From assembly GCF_020531905.1 (NCBI RefSeq), contig NZ_JAJAWG010000017.1:1-41474 (forward strand): a DNA stretch of 41,474 nt, written 5' to 3'. The DNA is from Deefgea salmonis. GTDB lineage: Bacteria > Pseudomonadota > Gammaproteobacteria > Burkholderiales > Chitinibacteraceae. A program made the translations under genes and the position numbers. This document shows, piece after piece, positions 25,619-34,663 of the stretch (within the stretch, counting starts at the first letter, position 1; every line of letters starts with the position of its first letter). The notes beneath the pieces are model-generated. The model searched no databases. It was not told the DNA's origin and saw only the letters and a program-made list of their open reading frames with translations.

Positions 25619-25718
25619 TTGGCTTTTCAATGCCTTGCCTCGGCTGTTCAGCTGACGTGAACACGGCGCGTCACCCCGTGTGCATCTCTATGCGGAGCAT
25701 TGTACTGTGCGTTGCCGC

Positions 25719-26903
25719 TTAATCCGGCAAAAATCGTTCCATCAGCACATTTAAAAAACGCTGCCCTTTGAGCGTTGGCCGTACATGGTGCAAATCGCGC
25801 TCGAGTAAGCCCTCAGTGCAGGCGCGCTCAATTTCGTAAACGATTTTACTCATCGGCAAACCAGTGCGCTCGCTAAACAGCGCAATCGGAAAACCGCCGG
25901 TTAAGCGCAATGTATTGAGCATAAATTCAAACGGCAGCGCAGATTTTTCGATGATTTCTTCGCTTTGCAGCGCCGAGCCCATCGCCATTTTGGCCAGATA
26001 CTCTGTGGGCTGCTTAAACCGCGCTTGGCGAATGATTTTGTCGTGAAAACTGATTTTGCCATGCGCGCCAGCGCCAATGCCGAGGTAGTCACCAAATTGC
26101 CAGTAATTTAAATTGTGTTGGCTGCGGTGATCTTTAGTTGGGTGTTGCTTATAAAAAGCACTGGTTTCGTAGTGGCCAAACCCAGCTTGCGCGAGCTTGG
26201 CTTCAATCATTTCTTGCATATCGGCGGCTAAATCGTCATCAGGCAAGGCTGGCGGATAGCGGTGAAACAGCGTATTGGGTTCGAGCGTTAAATGGTAAGC
26301 GCTCAAATGCGTTGAGCCGCAGGCAATCGCTTGGTCGATATCGGCCTCGGCCTCGGCCAGCGTTTGCTTGGGCAGGGCATACATTAAATCGAGGTTAAAA
26401 TTATCAAAGTGCTGCGCGGCGATCTCAATGGCGCGCAGGGCTTCGTCGCGATTATGGATACGGCCTAAAGCGCTTAAGTGCGTGGCATTAAAGCTTTGAA
26501 TGCCGATGGATAAGCGATTAATCCCCGCAGCGCGGTAGCCGGCAAATTTTTCGACTTCAAAGGTGCCCGGATTGGCTTCAAGGGTGATTTCGGCGTCGGG
26601 GTTGAGTTTGATGCGTGCGCGTATCGCCTCGAGCAAGCGATCCATGCTGGCGGCGGAAAACAAACTCGGCGTGCCGCCGCCCATAAAAATACTCGACACC
26701 GATCGGCCCCAAACTTGCGGCAGATTGCTTTCTAAATCGGCAATCAGCGCATCGATATAGCGCTGCTCTGGAATGCCGTCTTTGACCGCGTGCGAATTAA
26801 AATCGCAATACGGGCATTTGCGCACACACCAAGGAAAGTGAATATAAAGTGCCAACGGGGGCAGGGCGGTTAGGCCCGATTGCGAAAAAGAAACGGTTTG
26901 CAT
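25719..26903 (-). CDS. hemW: Radical SAM heme chaperone HemW (HemN-like)
   Basis: This protein of about 394 residues is of the HemW family, which binds heme and SAM through a 4Fe-4S cluster. The cluster motif CxxxCxxC is CVRKCPYC near residue 27 and is followed by DFNSHAV. Other marks are SIFMGGGTPSLFS, LEANPGTFE, INRLSIGIQSF, LDLMYALPKQT and LGIGAGAHGKI. I prefer the ATG at 26903, with AGG 5 nt upstream, over the in-frame TTG at 26930. HemW differs from the true coproporphyrinogen oxidase HemN in lacking a Cys in the motif tail, which fits here. Confidence 0.92.
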   Translation of the reverse strand: MQTVSFSQSGLTALPPLALYIHFPWCVRKCPYCDFNSHAVKDGIPEQRYIDALIADLESNLPQVWGRSVSSIFMGGGTPSLFSAASMDRLLEAIRARIKLNPDAEITLEANPGTFEVEKFAGYRAAGINRLSIGIQSFNATHLSALGRIHNRDEALRAIEIAAQHFDNFNLDLMYALPKQTLAEAEADIDQAIACGSTHLSAYHLTLEPNTLFHRYPPALPDDDLAADMQEMIEAKLAQAGFGHYETSAFYKQHPTKDHRSQHNLNYWQFGDYLGIGAGAHGKISFHDKIIRQARFKQPTEYLAKMAMGSALQSEEIIEKSALPFEFMLNTLRLTGGFPIALFSERTGLPMSKIVYEIERACTEGLLERDLHHVRPTLKGQRFLNVLMERFLPD

Positions 26904-27047
26904 AGGGCCTAACAAATGAGGGCTGAGCAAGGCCAGCCCTAAGATAAGAAATTAAAACGGTGGTTTTGGTTATTCATCCTCAAGCGTTCTTGAGGCGCGT
27001 CTGTGGCGAGCACTTTAATTGGCCCGCCCTAAACGCAGAAAACGCCG

Positions 27048-27572
27048 TTATTTTGCTTTTTGGCTATTGGCAAAATTGAGCATGTCATTGAGGGTTTTAA
27101 AGTCGGGAGCGCCTTTTTTGATATCCATTTCGCCCGCCGCTAAATAGGTAAAGTAGCGTTGGCAAGCCTTGGTTGGGCCATCTTTTTTGGTCATGTCTTC
27201 AATGATTTTATTCGATTGATCATTGTTGGCTTTGAGTAATTCGCCACTGACTTTTTTGGCTTCTTCGGGGCCGGCGGTTTCTTTTACGAAATCGAGAAAG
27301 GCAGTGACATAACCATAATGCATGCCCAAATAGGCCTTGTTGCGCTCGATATAGCCTTTGGTGGCCGAATTAATCAGACCTTCGGTTTGTTCGATTTTGC
27401 AGTTTTTGGCCATTTTTTGCATCACCACCAAAGACGTGCTTAAGTTGCCCGCGGCTTTATTGCGCTCGGCGGTAAATGGCGATGCAACTTCGGGTTTAGA
27501 AGCGTCTGCGGCTTTAGCAGCAAAACAAGACAGCGGCAACATCAGGGCAAGGGCAAGGAATGTTTTTTGCAA
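27048..27572 (-). CDS. Secreted protein of unknown function
   Basis: A 174-residue protein with a clear signal peptide (MQKTFLALALMLPLSCFAAKA). The mature part is helical and charged, with two Cys residues (in KNCKIEQ and KACQRYF) that could form a disulphide in the periplasm. I do not recognise the family. It lies between hemW and the rdgB cluster on the same strand but with 83 bp upstream, so it may have its own promoter. Confidence 0.7.
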   Translation of the reverse strand: MQKTFLALALMLPLSCFAAKAADASKPEVASPFTAERNKAAGNLSTSLVVMQKMAKNCKIEQTEGLINSATKGYIERNKAYLGMHYGYVTAFLDFVKETAGPEEAKKVSGELLKANNDQSNKIIEDMTKKDGPTKACQRYFTYLAAGEMDIKKGAPDFKTLNDMLNFANSQKAK

Positions 27573-27655
27573 TTTAGGACTACCTTATTAAAAATGTAAC
27601 CATCAAGACAGCAATTGGCTAGTCCTGCTCAAGGCCGGATCTTAGCTGGCATCAC

Positions 27656-27877
27656 TTATTTTTGATAGGGATTATGCACACTCTGCACGAGGCGCTGTAG
27701 CACATCGCGCATTTGGCTTTCGGATACTTCCATCAATACGCCATCTTCAAATAAGTCTTGTGCCATTTGGACTAGCTCATCGAGGTTTTCGTTCATGACT
27801 TTGACTTTTTCGGTGCACGAAACCACGCTGCCATCGTCTCTTACCCAGCGGGCCCAACGACTTTCATCCTGACTCAC
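27656..27877 (-). CDS. Small conserved-looking protein of 73 residues linked to rdgB
   Basis: An acidic protein with no signal peptide (SRWARWVRDDGSVVSCTEKVKVMNENLDELVQMAQDLFEDG...). The start is GTG, overlapping the rdgB stop by 4 bp (GTGA), which indicates coupled translation. The coupling and good codon use argue that it is real. I do not know the family. Confidence 0.65.
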   Translation of the reverse strand: MSQDESRWARWVRDDGSVVSCTEKVKVMNENLDELVQMAQDLFEDGVLMEVSESQMRDVLQRLVQSVHNPYQK

Positions 27878-28473
27878 AGCCCTGTTTCCTTCAGTTGTGC
27901 AATTAATGTGTTGAGCGCTTTGGCGCGATGCGAGATCTGGGCTTTTTCGCTGGCCGACATTTGTGCCACGGTTTTAGCCAAATCCGCCCGCCAAAACAGC
28001 GGATCATAACCAAAGCCACCGTCACCCAATGGCGCAGTTAAAATTTCGCCAGTGCAAATACCATCAGCAATCAAAGGCTGAGGATCGTTCTCACTACGCA
28101 CCAACACCAAGGCGGCATAGTACCAAGCGCGGCGATCGCTGTGCGATGCCATTTGCGCAATCAATTTACTATTATTGCGCGCGTCGGATTTGGGCTCGCC
28201 AGCATAGCGTGCCGAATACACCCCCGGCGCGCCACCTAGCGCATGCACGCACAAGCCAGAATCATCGGCCAGCGCCGGTAAACCGGTGGCTTGCGCCGCA
28301 TGCCGTGCTTTGGCGAGGGCATTTTCGACAAAGGTAGCAAACGGCTCAGGGCATTCACTGACGCCAAGCTCGCCTTGCGGGATGACTTCTAAATCAAAGT
28401 CGGCCAATAAATGATTGAATTCTTTCACCTTACCAGCGTTATTGCTGGCTAACACAATGCGTTGCTTTGCCAT
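27874..28473 (-). CDS. rdgB: XTP/dITP diphosphatase (RdgB/HAM1)
   Basis: A 199-residue house-cleaning enzyme that hydrolyses dITP, XTP and other non-canonical purine nucleotides to monophosphates. It begins RIVLASNNAGKVKEF, the family start, and carries ECPEPFATFVENALAKARHAA, PALADDSGLCVHALGGAPGVYSARYAG, and GDGGFGYDPLFW with the metal and base-pocket residues. Length is normal. The ATG shares one base with the TAA stop of the retropepsin gene, and its own stop overlaps the 73-residue gene, so these genes form one transcript. Confidence 0.95.
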   Translation of the reverse strand: MAKQRIVLASNNAGKVKEFNHLLADFDLEVIPQGELGVSECPEPFATFVENALAKARHAAQATGLPALADDSGLCVHALGGAPGVYSARYAGEPKSDARNNSKLIAQMASHSDRRAWYYAALVLVRSENDPQPLIADGICTGEILTAPLGDGGFGYDPLFWRADLAKTVAQMSASEKAQISHRAKALNTLIAQLKETGL

Positions 28474-29132
28474 TAATAGGCCTTTTTACTTAAAATCATC
28501 AGCTCTTGATCGCGCTTCATTTGAAAGCGATTGAGTGTGCTCATGCCGATTAAAATAGGATTGTTGTCGTTGCTATCACGCACCACCACGTCCAGATTAT
28601 ACAGCGTTACATTGCCGATTTTGGCTTTAGGCAGCACGATCAGCCACGAGCGAATCACGCCATTGGCGGTGTGTGAGCGCATCGGCTGGCCGTTTTGATA
28701 GTTCAGCTTGAGCTGGTTGGCCACATTGGCCGACATCGATAAATGCGTCGCGCCAGTGTCAACCACCCCGCGCTGCGTTTGGCCATTAATCGCCACATCG
28801 GTGAGGTAATGCCCGCCTTGGCTAGGCACCAGCACCAAATTGCCGTCGCCATCGTTAGGCGTGCCTGCCGAGATTACATAACCTTCACCCAAACCTAAAC
28901 GCCGTTGCCGACCATTGCTGGCCTCAATCACCGCCGAATCAGCGGCAATTGAAATCACCTTGATATCGCCCACGGTTTGGCCGATTTGCAAGGTTTTCTT
29001 TAGCCCATTCAACTGAAAAATCGCCTTGCCACCCATGGTGGCCAAGAGCGTCATTTCATCGGCCATGGCCAACGCTGGCAACGTTAAAAGACCGGCAGCA
29101 AGCAGTACAGCGAAAGGTCGAATGGGCAGCAT
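28473..29132 (-). CDS. Retropepsin-like aspartic protease (TIGR02281 type)
   Basis: About 219 residues from ATG 29132, which has AGGA 8 nt upstream, 5 bp after the dusA stop. A signal peptide or anchor (VLLAAGLLTLPALAMA) precedes a domain with the aspartic-protease motif GVVDTGATHLSMSANVANQL (catalytic Asp in DTGAT) and the later IGMSTLNRF, as in retroviral-type proteases of clan AA. Such single-domain proteases act as homodimers in the periplasm. Its substrate is unknown. Confidence 0.85.
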   Translation of the reverse strand: MLPIRPFAVLLAAGLLTLPALAMADEMTLLATMGGKAIFQLNGLKKTLQIGQTVGDIKVISIAADSAVIEASNGRQRRLGLGEGYVISAGTPNDGDGNLVLVPSQGGHYLTDVAINGQTQRGVVDTGATHLSMSANVANQLKLNYQNGQPMRSHTANGVIRSWLIVLPKAKIGNVTLYNLDVVVRDSNDNNPILIGMSTLNRFQMKRDQELMILSKKAY

Positions 29133-29136
29133 GGGT

Positions 29137-30132
29137 TTAATCCTGACGAGATTCGACAATATTAAGCGCTTCTTCAATCAAGCGCCAATCGGCGTTTTTC
29201 AGCAACGCAGCATCCGACAACATCCGCCGCCAATGCCGCGCACCGGGCCGGCCTTGGTACAGCCCTAAAATATGCCGCGCCACATAGCGTAATGGCGTGC
29301 CAGCCGCGAGCTCCGCGTCGACAAAGCCGCGTAAGTCTTCCATCACCGCGCGGCGGGTGGTTTCAACGTGCGGCGCACCATAAATCGCCGCATCCACTTC
29401 GCTTAAAATCCACGGATTATGATAAGCCTCGCGCCCGAGCATTACGCCATCCACATGCTGCAAATGCATTTGGCTGTCGGCAATGGTGGTAATACCGCCA
29501 TTAATAATGATCTCTAGCGCCGGGAAGTCTTGCTTGAGCTGATAGGCATAAGCATATTTAAGCGGCGGAATATCGCGGTTTTCTTTCGGGCTGAGGCCTT
29601 TTAAAATCGCATTTCTGGCGTGCACAATAAACGTGCTGCAACCGGCATCGGCCACATGGCCAACAAAGTCGCGTACAAAGCTGTAATCCTCAATCTGATC
29701 AATGCCAATCCGGTGCTTCACCGTAACGTCGATACTGCACGCATCGCGCATGGCTTTAACCGCATCGCTGACTAAATCGGGTTCCAGCATCAAGCAAGCG
29801 CCAAACGAGCCCGACTGCACCCGCTCGCTAGGGCAACCCACATTCAAATTGACCTCGTTATAACCCCATTGCTCGGCCACCTTGGCGCAATGCGCCAAAT
29901 CAGCCGCATTTGAGCCACCCAATTGCAAAGCAATCGGGTTTTCTGACGGATCAAACCGCAAATGCCGCATCGGATCGCCATGAATAATCGCGCCGGTATT
30001 CACCATCTCGGTATACAGCCAAGTGTGCTGGCTTAACGTTCGAGCGAATCTACGGTAAAAACGGTCAGTCCAATCGAGCATCGGCGCAATACAGAAGCGG
30101 CGGGAAGGGGTGTTGGGTGTTTGAATTGACAT
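29137..30132 (-). CDS. dusA: tRNA-dihydrouridine(20/20a) synthase DusA
   Basis: About 331 residues from ATG 30132. It reduces uridine 20/20a of tRNA to dihydrouridine using FMN and NADPH. Family marks: FCIAPMLDWTDRFYR, LYTEMVNTGAIIHGD, EVNLNVGCPSERVQSGSFGACLM with the catalytic Cys, VKHRIGID, FIVHARNAILKGLSPKENR (DusA-type), and GGITTIAD. Frames open further upstream to 30183 but add residues without family similarity and no better ribosome-binding site. The gene is first of the dusA-retropepsin-rdgB cluster. Confidence 0.94.
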   Translation of the reverse strand: MSIQTPNTPSRRFCIAPMLDWTDRFYRRFARTLSQHTWLYTEMVNTGAIIHGDPMRHLRFDPSENPIALQLGGSNAADLAHCAKVAEQWGYNEVNLNVGCPSERVQSGSFGACLMLEPDLVSDAVKAMRDACSIDVTVKHRIGIDQIEDYSFVRDFVGHVADAGCSTFIVHARNAILKGLSPKENRDIPPLKYAYAYQLKQDFPALEIIINGGITTIADSQMHLQHVDGVMLGREAYHNPWILSEVDAAIYGAPHVETTRRAVMEDLRGFVDAELAAGTPLRYVARHILGLYQGRPGARHWRRMLSDAALLKNADWRLIEEALNIVESRQD

Positions 30133-30183
30133 TGCAGTATTTATATCGCGGTAGTGTCGGGCCAAGCCCTGAATCTGCATCAT

Positions 30184-30400
30184 TTTACGCGTTTGCCGCC
30201 GCGCTGGCTTGTTTTAGTCAATCGGCGGCTTAAAGGGCGCTGGGGTGCGGCGGGAAATAGTTTGGCAGCGCTTGCTTGATACCGAGGGTATCGGCATCTA
30301 GCTCATTTAAATCAATACCTGCAATCAAATACATCTATAGAAAAATGATTTGTAGCAGGGCGTAGGGTGGGTTAGCCCTTGGGCGTAACCCACCAATCCA
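30184..30400. other. Intergenic region before the SIR2 gene, with a REP-like palindrome at 30362-30395
   Basis: GTAGGGTGGGTTAGCCC pairs with GGCGTAACCCACC (30362-30395), a relative of the palindrome between groES and groEL. I see no other firm feature in this gap. Confidence 0.55.
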
Positions 30401-30553
30401 ATGCCAACGCCAATCACCATCAGCGCCGCAGCGTTAAAGCAACGCCGCCTTTCTGAGTCATTTGCGAATATTCAATATCAAGCACAAGCTGACGAATGGA
30501 TATTCCCGTACGATGTTATCGCATTAGTGCACGCCTTAAGCCTCGATAATTGA
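30401..30553 (+). CDS. Possible 50-residue small protein upstream of the SIR2 gene
   Basis: ATG 30401 opens a frame of 50 codons ending at TGA 30553, 13 bp before the SIR2-protein ATG. The C-terminal half (FANIQYQAQADEWIFPYDVI) has protein-like composition. No Shine-Dalgarno is visible before 30401, and the frame opens just after a stop within the REP-like palindrome, so it may instead be the tail of a truncated gene. I do not recognise it. It is too small for a function to be suggested on its own. Confidence 0.35.
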   Translation: MPTPITISAAALKQRRLSESFANIQYQAQADEWIFPYDVIALVHALSLDN

Positions 30554-30566
30554 ATAGGAAGGATAA

Positions 30567-33500
30567 ATGCAATTCATAGAAAACGGCCCAGACATTCCAG
30601 ATGAGTTGCTGCAGGCACACGAGGATGGTCGTGTAGTATTTTTTTGTGGCGCGGGTATTTCCTATCCAGCAGGCTTGCCTGGTTTTGGGGGGTTGGTAAA
30701 TAAAATCTACAAGCTGATTGGTGAAGATCCTAGTGAAATTGAGGCTGTGGCATTGAAGCGTCAGCAGTTTGACTCTGCACTTGATCTCTTAGAGCGGCGT
30801 ATTGTGGGCGGTCGTTTTGCTGTACGCAGTAAACTTGCTCAAGTGTTGAAGCCCAAGCTACGCCGCAAGGGCGCTATTGATACGCAGTCTGCATTGTTGC
30901 GGCTGGGGCGTAGTCGTGGAGGTGCGCTGCGGTTAGTTACTACCAACTTTGATAATCTCTTTGATGTGGCGGCCAAACGCACGGGTCAAAAATTTCAATC
31001 TTACGCGGCACCAATGCTGCCAATTCCAAAAAATAGCCGATGGGATGGACTGGTTTATTTGCATGGTCAACTGCCCGAAAAGGCGGATGATGCAGCTCTA
31101 AATCGTTTAGTTGTCACCAGTGGTGATTTTGGCTTGGCCTACCTGACGGAACGCTGGGCAGCCCGCTTTGTGAGCGAGTTATTCCGCAACTATGTGGTTT
31201 GTTTCGTGGGTTACAGTCTCAATGATCCTGTGCTGCGCTACATGATGGACGCGTTGGCCGCCGATCGAATGCAGGGGGAGATCACGCTGCAGGCTTGGGC
31301 GTTAGGTGATGTTGAACCGGGGCAGGAGCATCGTAAAACTATTGAATGGCTCTCCAAAGGCGTCAAACCTATTCTCTATAAAGTGCCTGCTAATAGCTAC
31401 GACCATTCTGCGTTACACGTTACCTTGCATGCTTGGGCAAATATCTATCGTGACGGAGTACAGGGTAAAGAGGCCATCGTTGTAAAACATGCACTGGCTC
31501 GGCCACAGGAAAGTACGCAGCAAGATGATTTTGTCGGTCGAGTATTATGGGCCTTATCAGATAAATCGGGATTGCCAGCTAAATCTTTTGCTAGTTTCAA
31601 TCCGGCTCCTTCACTCGACTGGCTGTTAGATACATTTTCTAAAGACCATTTTGGGGGTGTTGATCTGCCACGTTTTGGCGTTTCGCCGAGCCGTGATTTA
31701 GACGGCAAGCTTAGCTTTAGTTTAATTCGTAGACCAGTTGCTTATGATCAAGCTCCACGTATGGTGTTGGCTTCAAGTGACTTGCTAGGTAGTCAGTGGG
31801 ATGACGTGATGCGTCATTTGGCTTTTTGGCTTCTACGTCATTTGGGCGACCCCAGGCTGATACTCTGGATCGCTCAAGATGGAGGCCGAATACATCATGA
31901 ATGGCGGCGTATGATTGAATCGAAACTGAGTCATTTGGCATCTCTAGAGAGAGAGGGTAATACCGCCGAATTAGATGAAATTCGGTTAAATTCACCTCTA
32001 GCTATTCCTGGCTCTTTAATGCGAACATTTTGGCGCTTATTGCTTAGTGGACGAGTGAAGTCAAAAGGACTTGGGCCTGATCTTTATCTTTGGGCTAAAC
32101 GGTTAAGGCAAGAAGGCCTTACTATTACGTTGCGCTTAGAATTGCGCGAGCTGCTTGCTCCGCAAATAATGTTGAGGGAGTCATCTCGTTGGAGTGACGA
32201 CAGTGAGAGCGTTGACGAGCGCACGCGGTTCAAACAATTGGTGAATTATGATCTCGTACTGGCGACTGATCACGTCCATTTAACTCTGAGTGAGTTGGCT
32301 GATAATGCTGACTGGACATTAGCTTTGCCGCATCTGTTGGAAGATTTTCAGCAATTGTTGCGCGATGCACTGGATTTGTTTAAAGCGTTGGGCGATACGG
32401 ATGAGCATGTAGATCGTTCATATCTTTATTTGCCCTCTATTGCGCCACACAAGCAAAATCAAGGTTTTGACGACTGGGCCAGTCTGATAGAGCTGTTGCG
32501 TGATTCTTGGCTGGCGCTTCGTGTCAATGACTGCCCGCGCGCGACGAAAATAGCGCTCGTGTGGTTCGAGCTACCATATCCCATATTTAAGCGTCTGGCC
32601 CTGTTTGCCGCCAGCATAGAGGATCGCATTTTGCCAGAGCAGTGGGTCGATTGGCTTTTGGCTGATGGCGCGATGTGGCTATGGTCTACAGAGACGAGGC
32701 GGGAGGTGTTCAGGCTATTTGTTTTGCAGGGCCAACGGTTGGGTGAGTTTGATCAGAACCGTCTTGAGTCTGCAATTTTGTTGGGGCCGCATACGTTTCG
32801 GGGTAACTTGGACGAGGGGGCGTTGCAGAATTTGGTGGCCCACTCTATCTGGCGTCATCTTAGCAAGCTAAAAGCGTCGGGCCTCAATCTGGGAAAACTT
32901 GCAGCAGAACGCTTGGCAGAGTTGTCCGATGACAACCCTGAATGGCAGTTGGCAATCAACGAGAGAGATGAGTTTTCATATTGGATGGGTGGGGGTGATG
33001 ACTTAAGTTGGGAAGACAGTTGTAATGTTGATATAGCACCCAAAAAGCGGAGCGAACTTGTTCAGTGGTTAATAAAAACACCAAAAAAACAATGGCTTTT
33101 TGAGGAGGACACTTGGCGCGAGGTCTGCCGCAAACATATGTTGAATAGTTTGTTCGCTCTGTGTGATTTGGCGCGTAATGGAGTGTGGCCAGTTGAGCGA
33201 TGGCGTGAAGCGCTGCAAGTTTGGAGCGAAAAAGGCATGGTGATGCGATCCTGGAATTATGTCGCACCCTTAGTTGGTCTCGTGCCTGATAAACAACTTC
33301 AGGATGTTGCTCACCAATTGACGTGGTGGATGATGACTGTATCTAAATCAATCAGTCGATATGAGGAGATATTGTTGAATTTGTGCCGCCGTGTTTTGAC
33401 ATTGCCACTAGAAGCAAGTACGGGCATTTTAATTAATGGCAAACCGATTAATGAACCGGTAGAGGAAGCCATAAACCATCCCATAGGGCATGTAACGCAG

Positions 33501-34385
33501 GTGCTTATTAACCTTTGGTTTAAGCACAAACCGAACGATGGTGATTTGCTTTCAGATGAGTTCAAATCCTTATTTACGGAACTTAGCGATACAAATATTG
33601 ATAGGTTTCGTCATGGACGAGTATTGCTGAGTTCGAGATTAATCGCTGTTTTCCGAGTGGATCGAGATTGGACTGAGCAATATTTATTGCCACTATTTTG
33701 TTGGACTAATCCTGCTGAAGCAAAAGCAGCTTGGGAAGGATTTTTATGGTCGCCGCGAATTTATCTGCCTTTATTGATTGCTTTTAAGCCCCAGTTTCTT
33801 GAAAGTGCTAACCATTTCGCTGATTTAGGTAAGCATCGTCAACAGTTTGCGGCTTTTCTTACGTATGTAGCGTTAGAAACGCCTCCGGGCTTTACTTCTG
33901 AAGAGTTTAGAACTGCGTTTAAAAACTTGCCGCAAGAGGGACTGGAGGCATCTGTTCAGGCACTTCTGCAAGCTCTCGAAGGTGCTTCTGAGCAGCGTGA
34001 GGAGTATTGGAAAAATCGTATTCTGCCGTATTGGCAAAACGTGTGGCCAAAATCGAAAGAACTTGTAACCCCGCTAATTTCCGAATTAGTGATCCGGTTA
34101 ATTGTAGCTGCAGGGCATGAATTTCCTTCGGCGTTTGAAACTTTCAAGACTTGGCTTGGTCCTGTTGAACATCCGAGTTACATAATTAGCGAGCTCGTTG
34201 AGTCGAATTTATGTAAGCAATTTCCAGATGAGTTATTGTTTTTGCTTGACGTTGTTATTGGGGATCCACAGTATCCACCTAGTGAATTGAAACAATGCTT
34301 GGTGCAAATTAAACAAGAGAAACCAATACTTGAACAAAGTGATAATTTTATACGACTCAATGATTGCTTACGTCGCATTTTATAA
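30567..34385 (+). CDS. SIR2-domain antiphage protein resembling Dsr1 (1272 residues)
   Basis: The N-terminal ~290 residues are a SIR2-like NADase domain: FFCGAGISYPAGLPGF (nucleotide loop, GAG at 28-30), LVTTNFDNLF (Asn/Asp at about 127-129), YLHG (His about 166) and FVGYSLNDPVLRYMM (213-227). The remaining ~980 residues are helical with no domain I recognise. That architecture, one large chain with N-terminal SIR2, is that of the defence-associated sirtuins, which deplete NAD+ after phage sensing. The N-terminal sequence is most like Dsr1-type proteins. AGGAAGGA just upstream gives a strong start, and a terminator follows. The C-terminal phage-sensing part cannot be assigned from sequence alone. 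Confidence 0.85.
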   Translation: MQFIENGPDIPDELLQAHEDGRVVFFCGAGISYPAGLPGFGGLVNKIYKLIGEDPSEIEAVALKRQQFDSALDLLERRIVGGRFAVRSKLAQVLKPKLRRKGAIDTQSALLRLGRSRGGALRLVTTNFDNLFDVAAKRTGQKFQSYAAPMLPIPKNSRWDGLVYLHGQLPEKADDAALNRLVVTSGDFGLAYLTERWAARFVSELFRNYVVCFVGYSLNDPVLRYMMDALAADRMQGEITLQAWALGDVEPGQEHRKTIEWLSKGVKPILYKVPANSYDHSALHVTLHAWANIYRDGVQGKEAIVVKHALARPQESTQQDDFVGRVLWALSDKSGLPAKSFASFNPAPSLDWLLDTFSKDHFGGVDLPRFGVSPSRDLDGKLSFSLIRRPVAYDQAPRMVLASSDLLGSQWDDVMRHLAFWLLRHLGDPRLILWIAQDGGRIHHEWRRMIESKLSHLASLEREGNTAELDEIRLNSPLAIPGSLMRTFWRLLLSGRVKSKGLGPDLYLWAKRLRQEGLTITLRLELRELLAPQIMLRESSRWSDDSESVDERTRFKQLVNYDLVLATDHVHLTLSELADNADWTLALPHLLEDFQQLLRDALDLFKALGDTDEHVDRSYLYLPSIAPHKQNQGFDDWASLIELLRDSWLALRVNDCPRATKIALVWFELPYPIFKRLALFAASIEDRILPEQWVDWLLADGAMWLWSTETRREVFRLFVLQGQRLGEFDQNRLESAILLGPHTFRGNLDEGALQNLVAHSIWRHLSKLKASGLNLGKLAAERLAELSDDNPEWQLAINERDEFSYWMGGGDDLSWEDSCNVDIAPKKRSELVQWLIKTPKKQWLFEEDTWREVCRKHMLNSLFALCDLARNGVWPVERWREALQVWSEKGMVMRSWNYVAPLVGLVPDKQLQDVAHQLTWWMMTVSKSISRYEEILLNLCRRVLTLPLEASTGILINGKPINEPVEEAINHPIGHVTQVLINLWFKHKPNDGDLLSDEFKSLFTELSDTNIDRFRHGRVLLSSRLIAVFRVDRDWTEQYLLPLFCWTNPAEAKAAWEGFLWSPRIYLPLLIAFKPQFLESANHFADLGKHRQQFAAFLTYVALETPPGFTSEEFRTAFKNLPQEGLEASVQALLQALEGASEQREEYWKNRILPYWQNVWPKSKELVTPLISELVIRLIVAAGHEFPSAFETFKTWLGPVEHPSYIISELVESNLCKQFPDELLFLLDVVIGDPQYPPSELKQCLVQIKQEKPILEQSDNFIRLNDCLRRIL

Positions 34386-34421
34386 TTGAAGAGATTAAAG
34401 TCACTGAATAAGTAATTTTAA

Positions 34422-34447
34422 AGCTGGCTCCCTAGCCAGCTTTTTTT
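34422..34447 (+). terminator. Intrinsic terminator after the SIR2 gene
   Basis: AGCTGGCT-CCCT-AGCCAGCT followed by a run of T, 37 bp after the stop. This fits an independent transcript for the SIR2 gene. Confidence 0.88.
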
Positions 34448-34663
34448 GTGCCTGCTCGGCTTGTAGGTGTCCACTTTGCTGGGTCTGCGCACGAAGCGTA
34501 AAGCATGGTGATGCAGATGTCTGGGAAGGGACGTTTGTTGCGAACAGCTTGGCGAACAATAGTTTTGACTGCTATTTAAAAAATCCGGCCAGCCAAATTA
34601 ACAACGGTAAATCCGCCAGCGTTGATTGATGTATTGATTTGGCCTTTTTTATAGGGATAAATC
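34448..34663. other. Intergenic region between the SIR2 and M15 peptidase genes
   Basis: No gene, repeat or recognised site is seen in these 216 bp. A good ribosome-binding site (AGGGA) sits just before the next gene. Confidence 0.35.
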
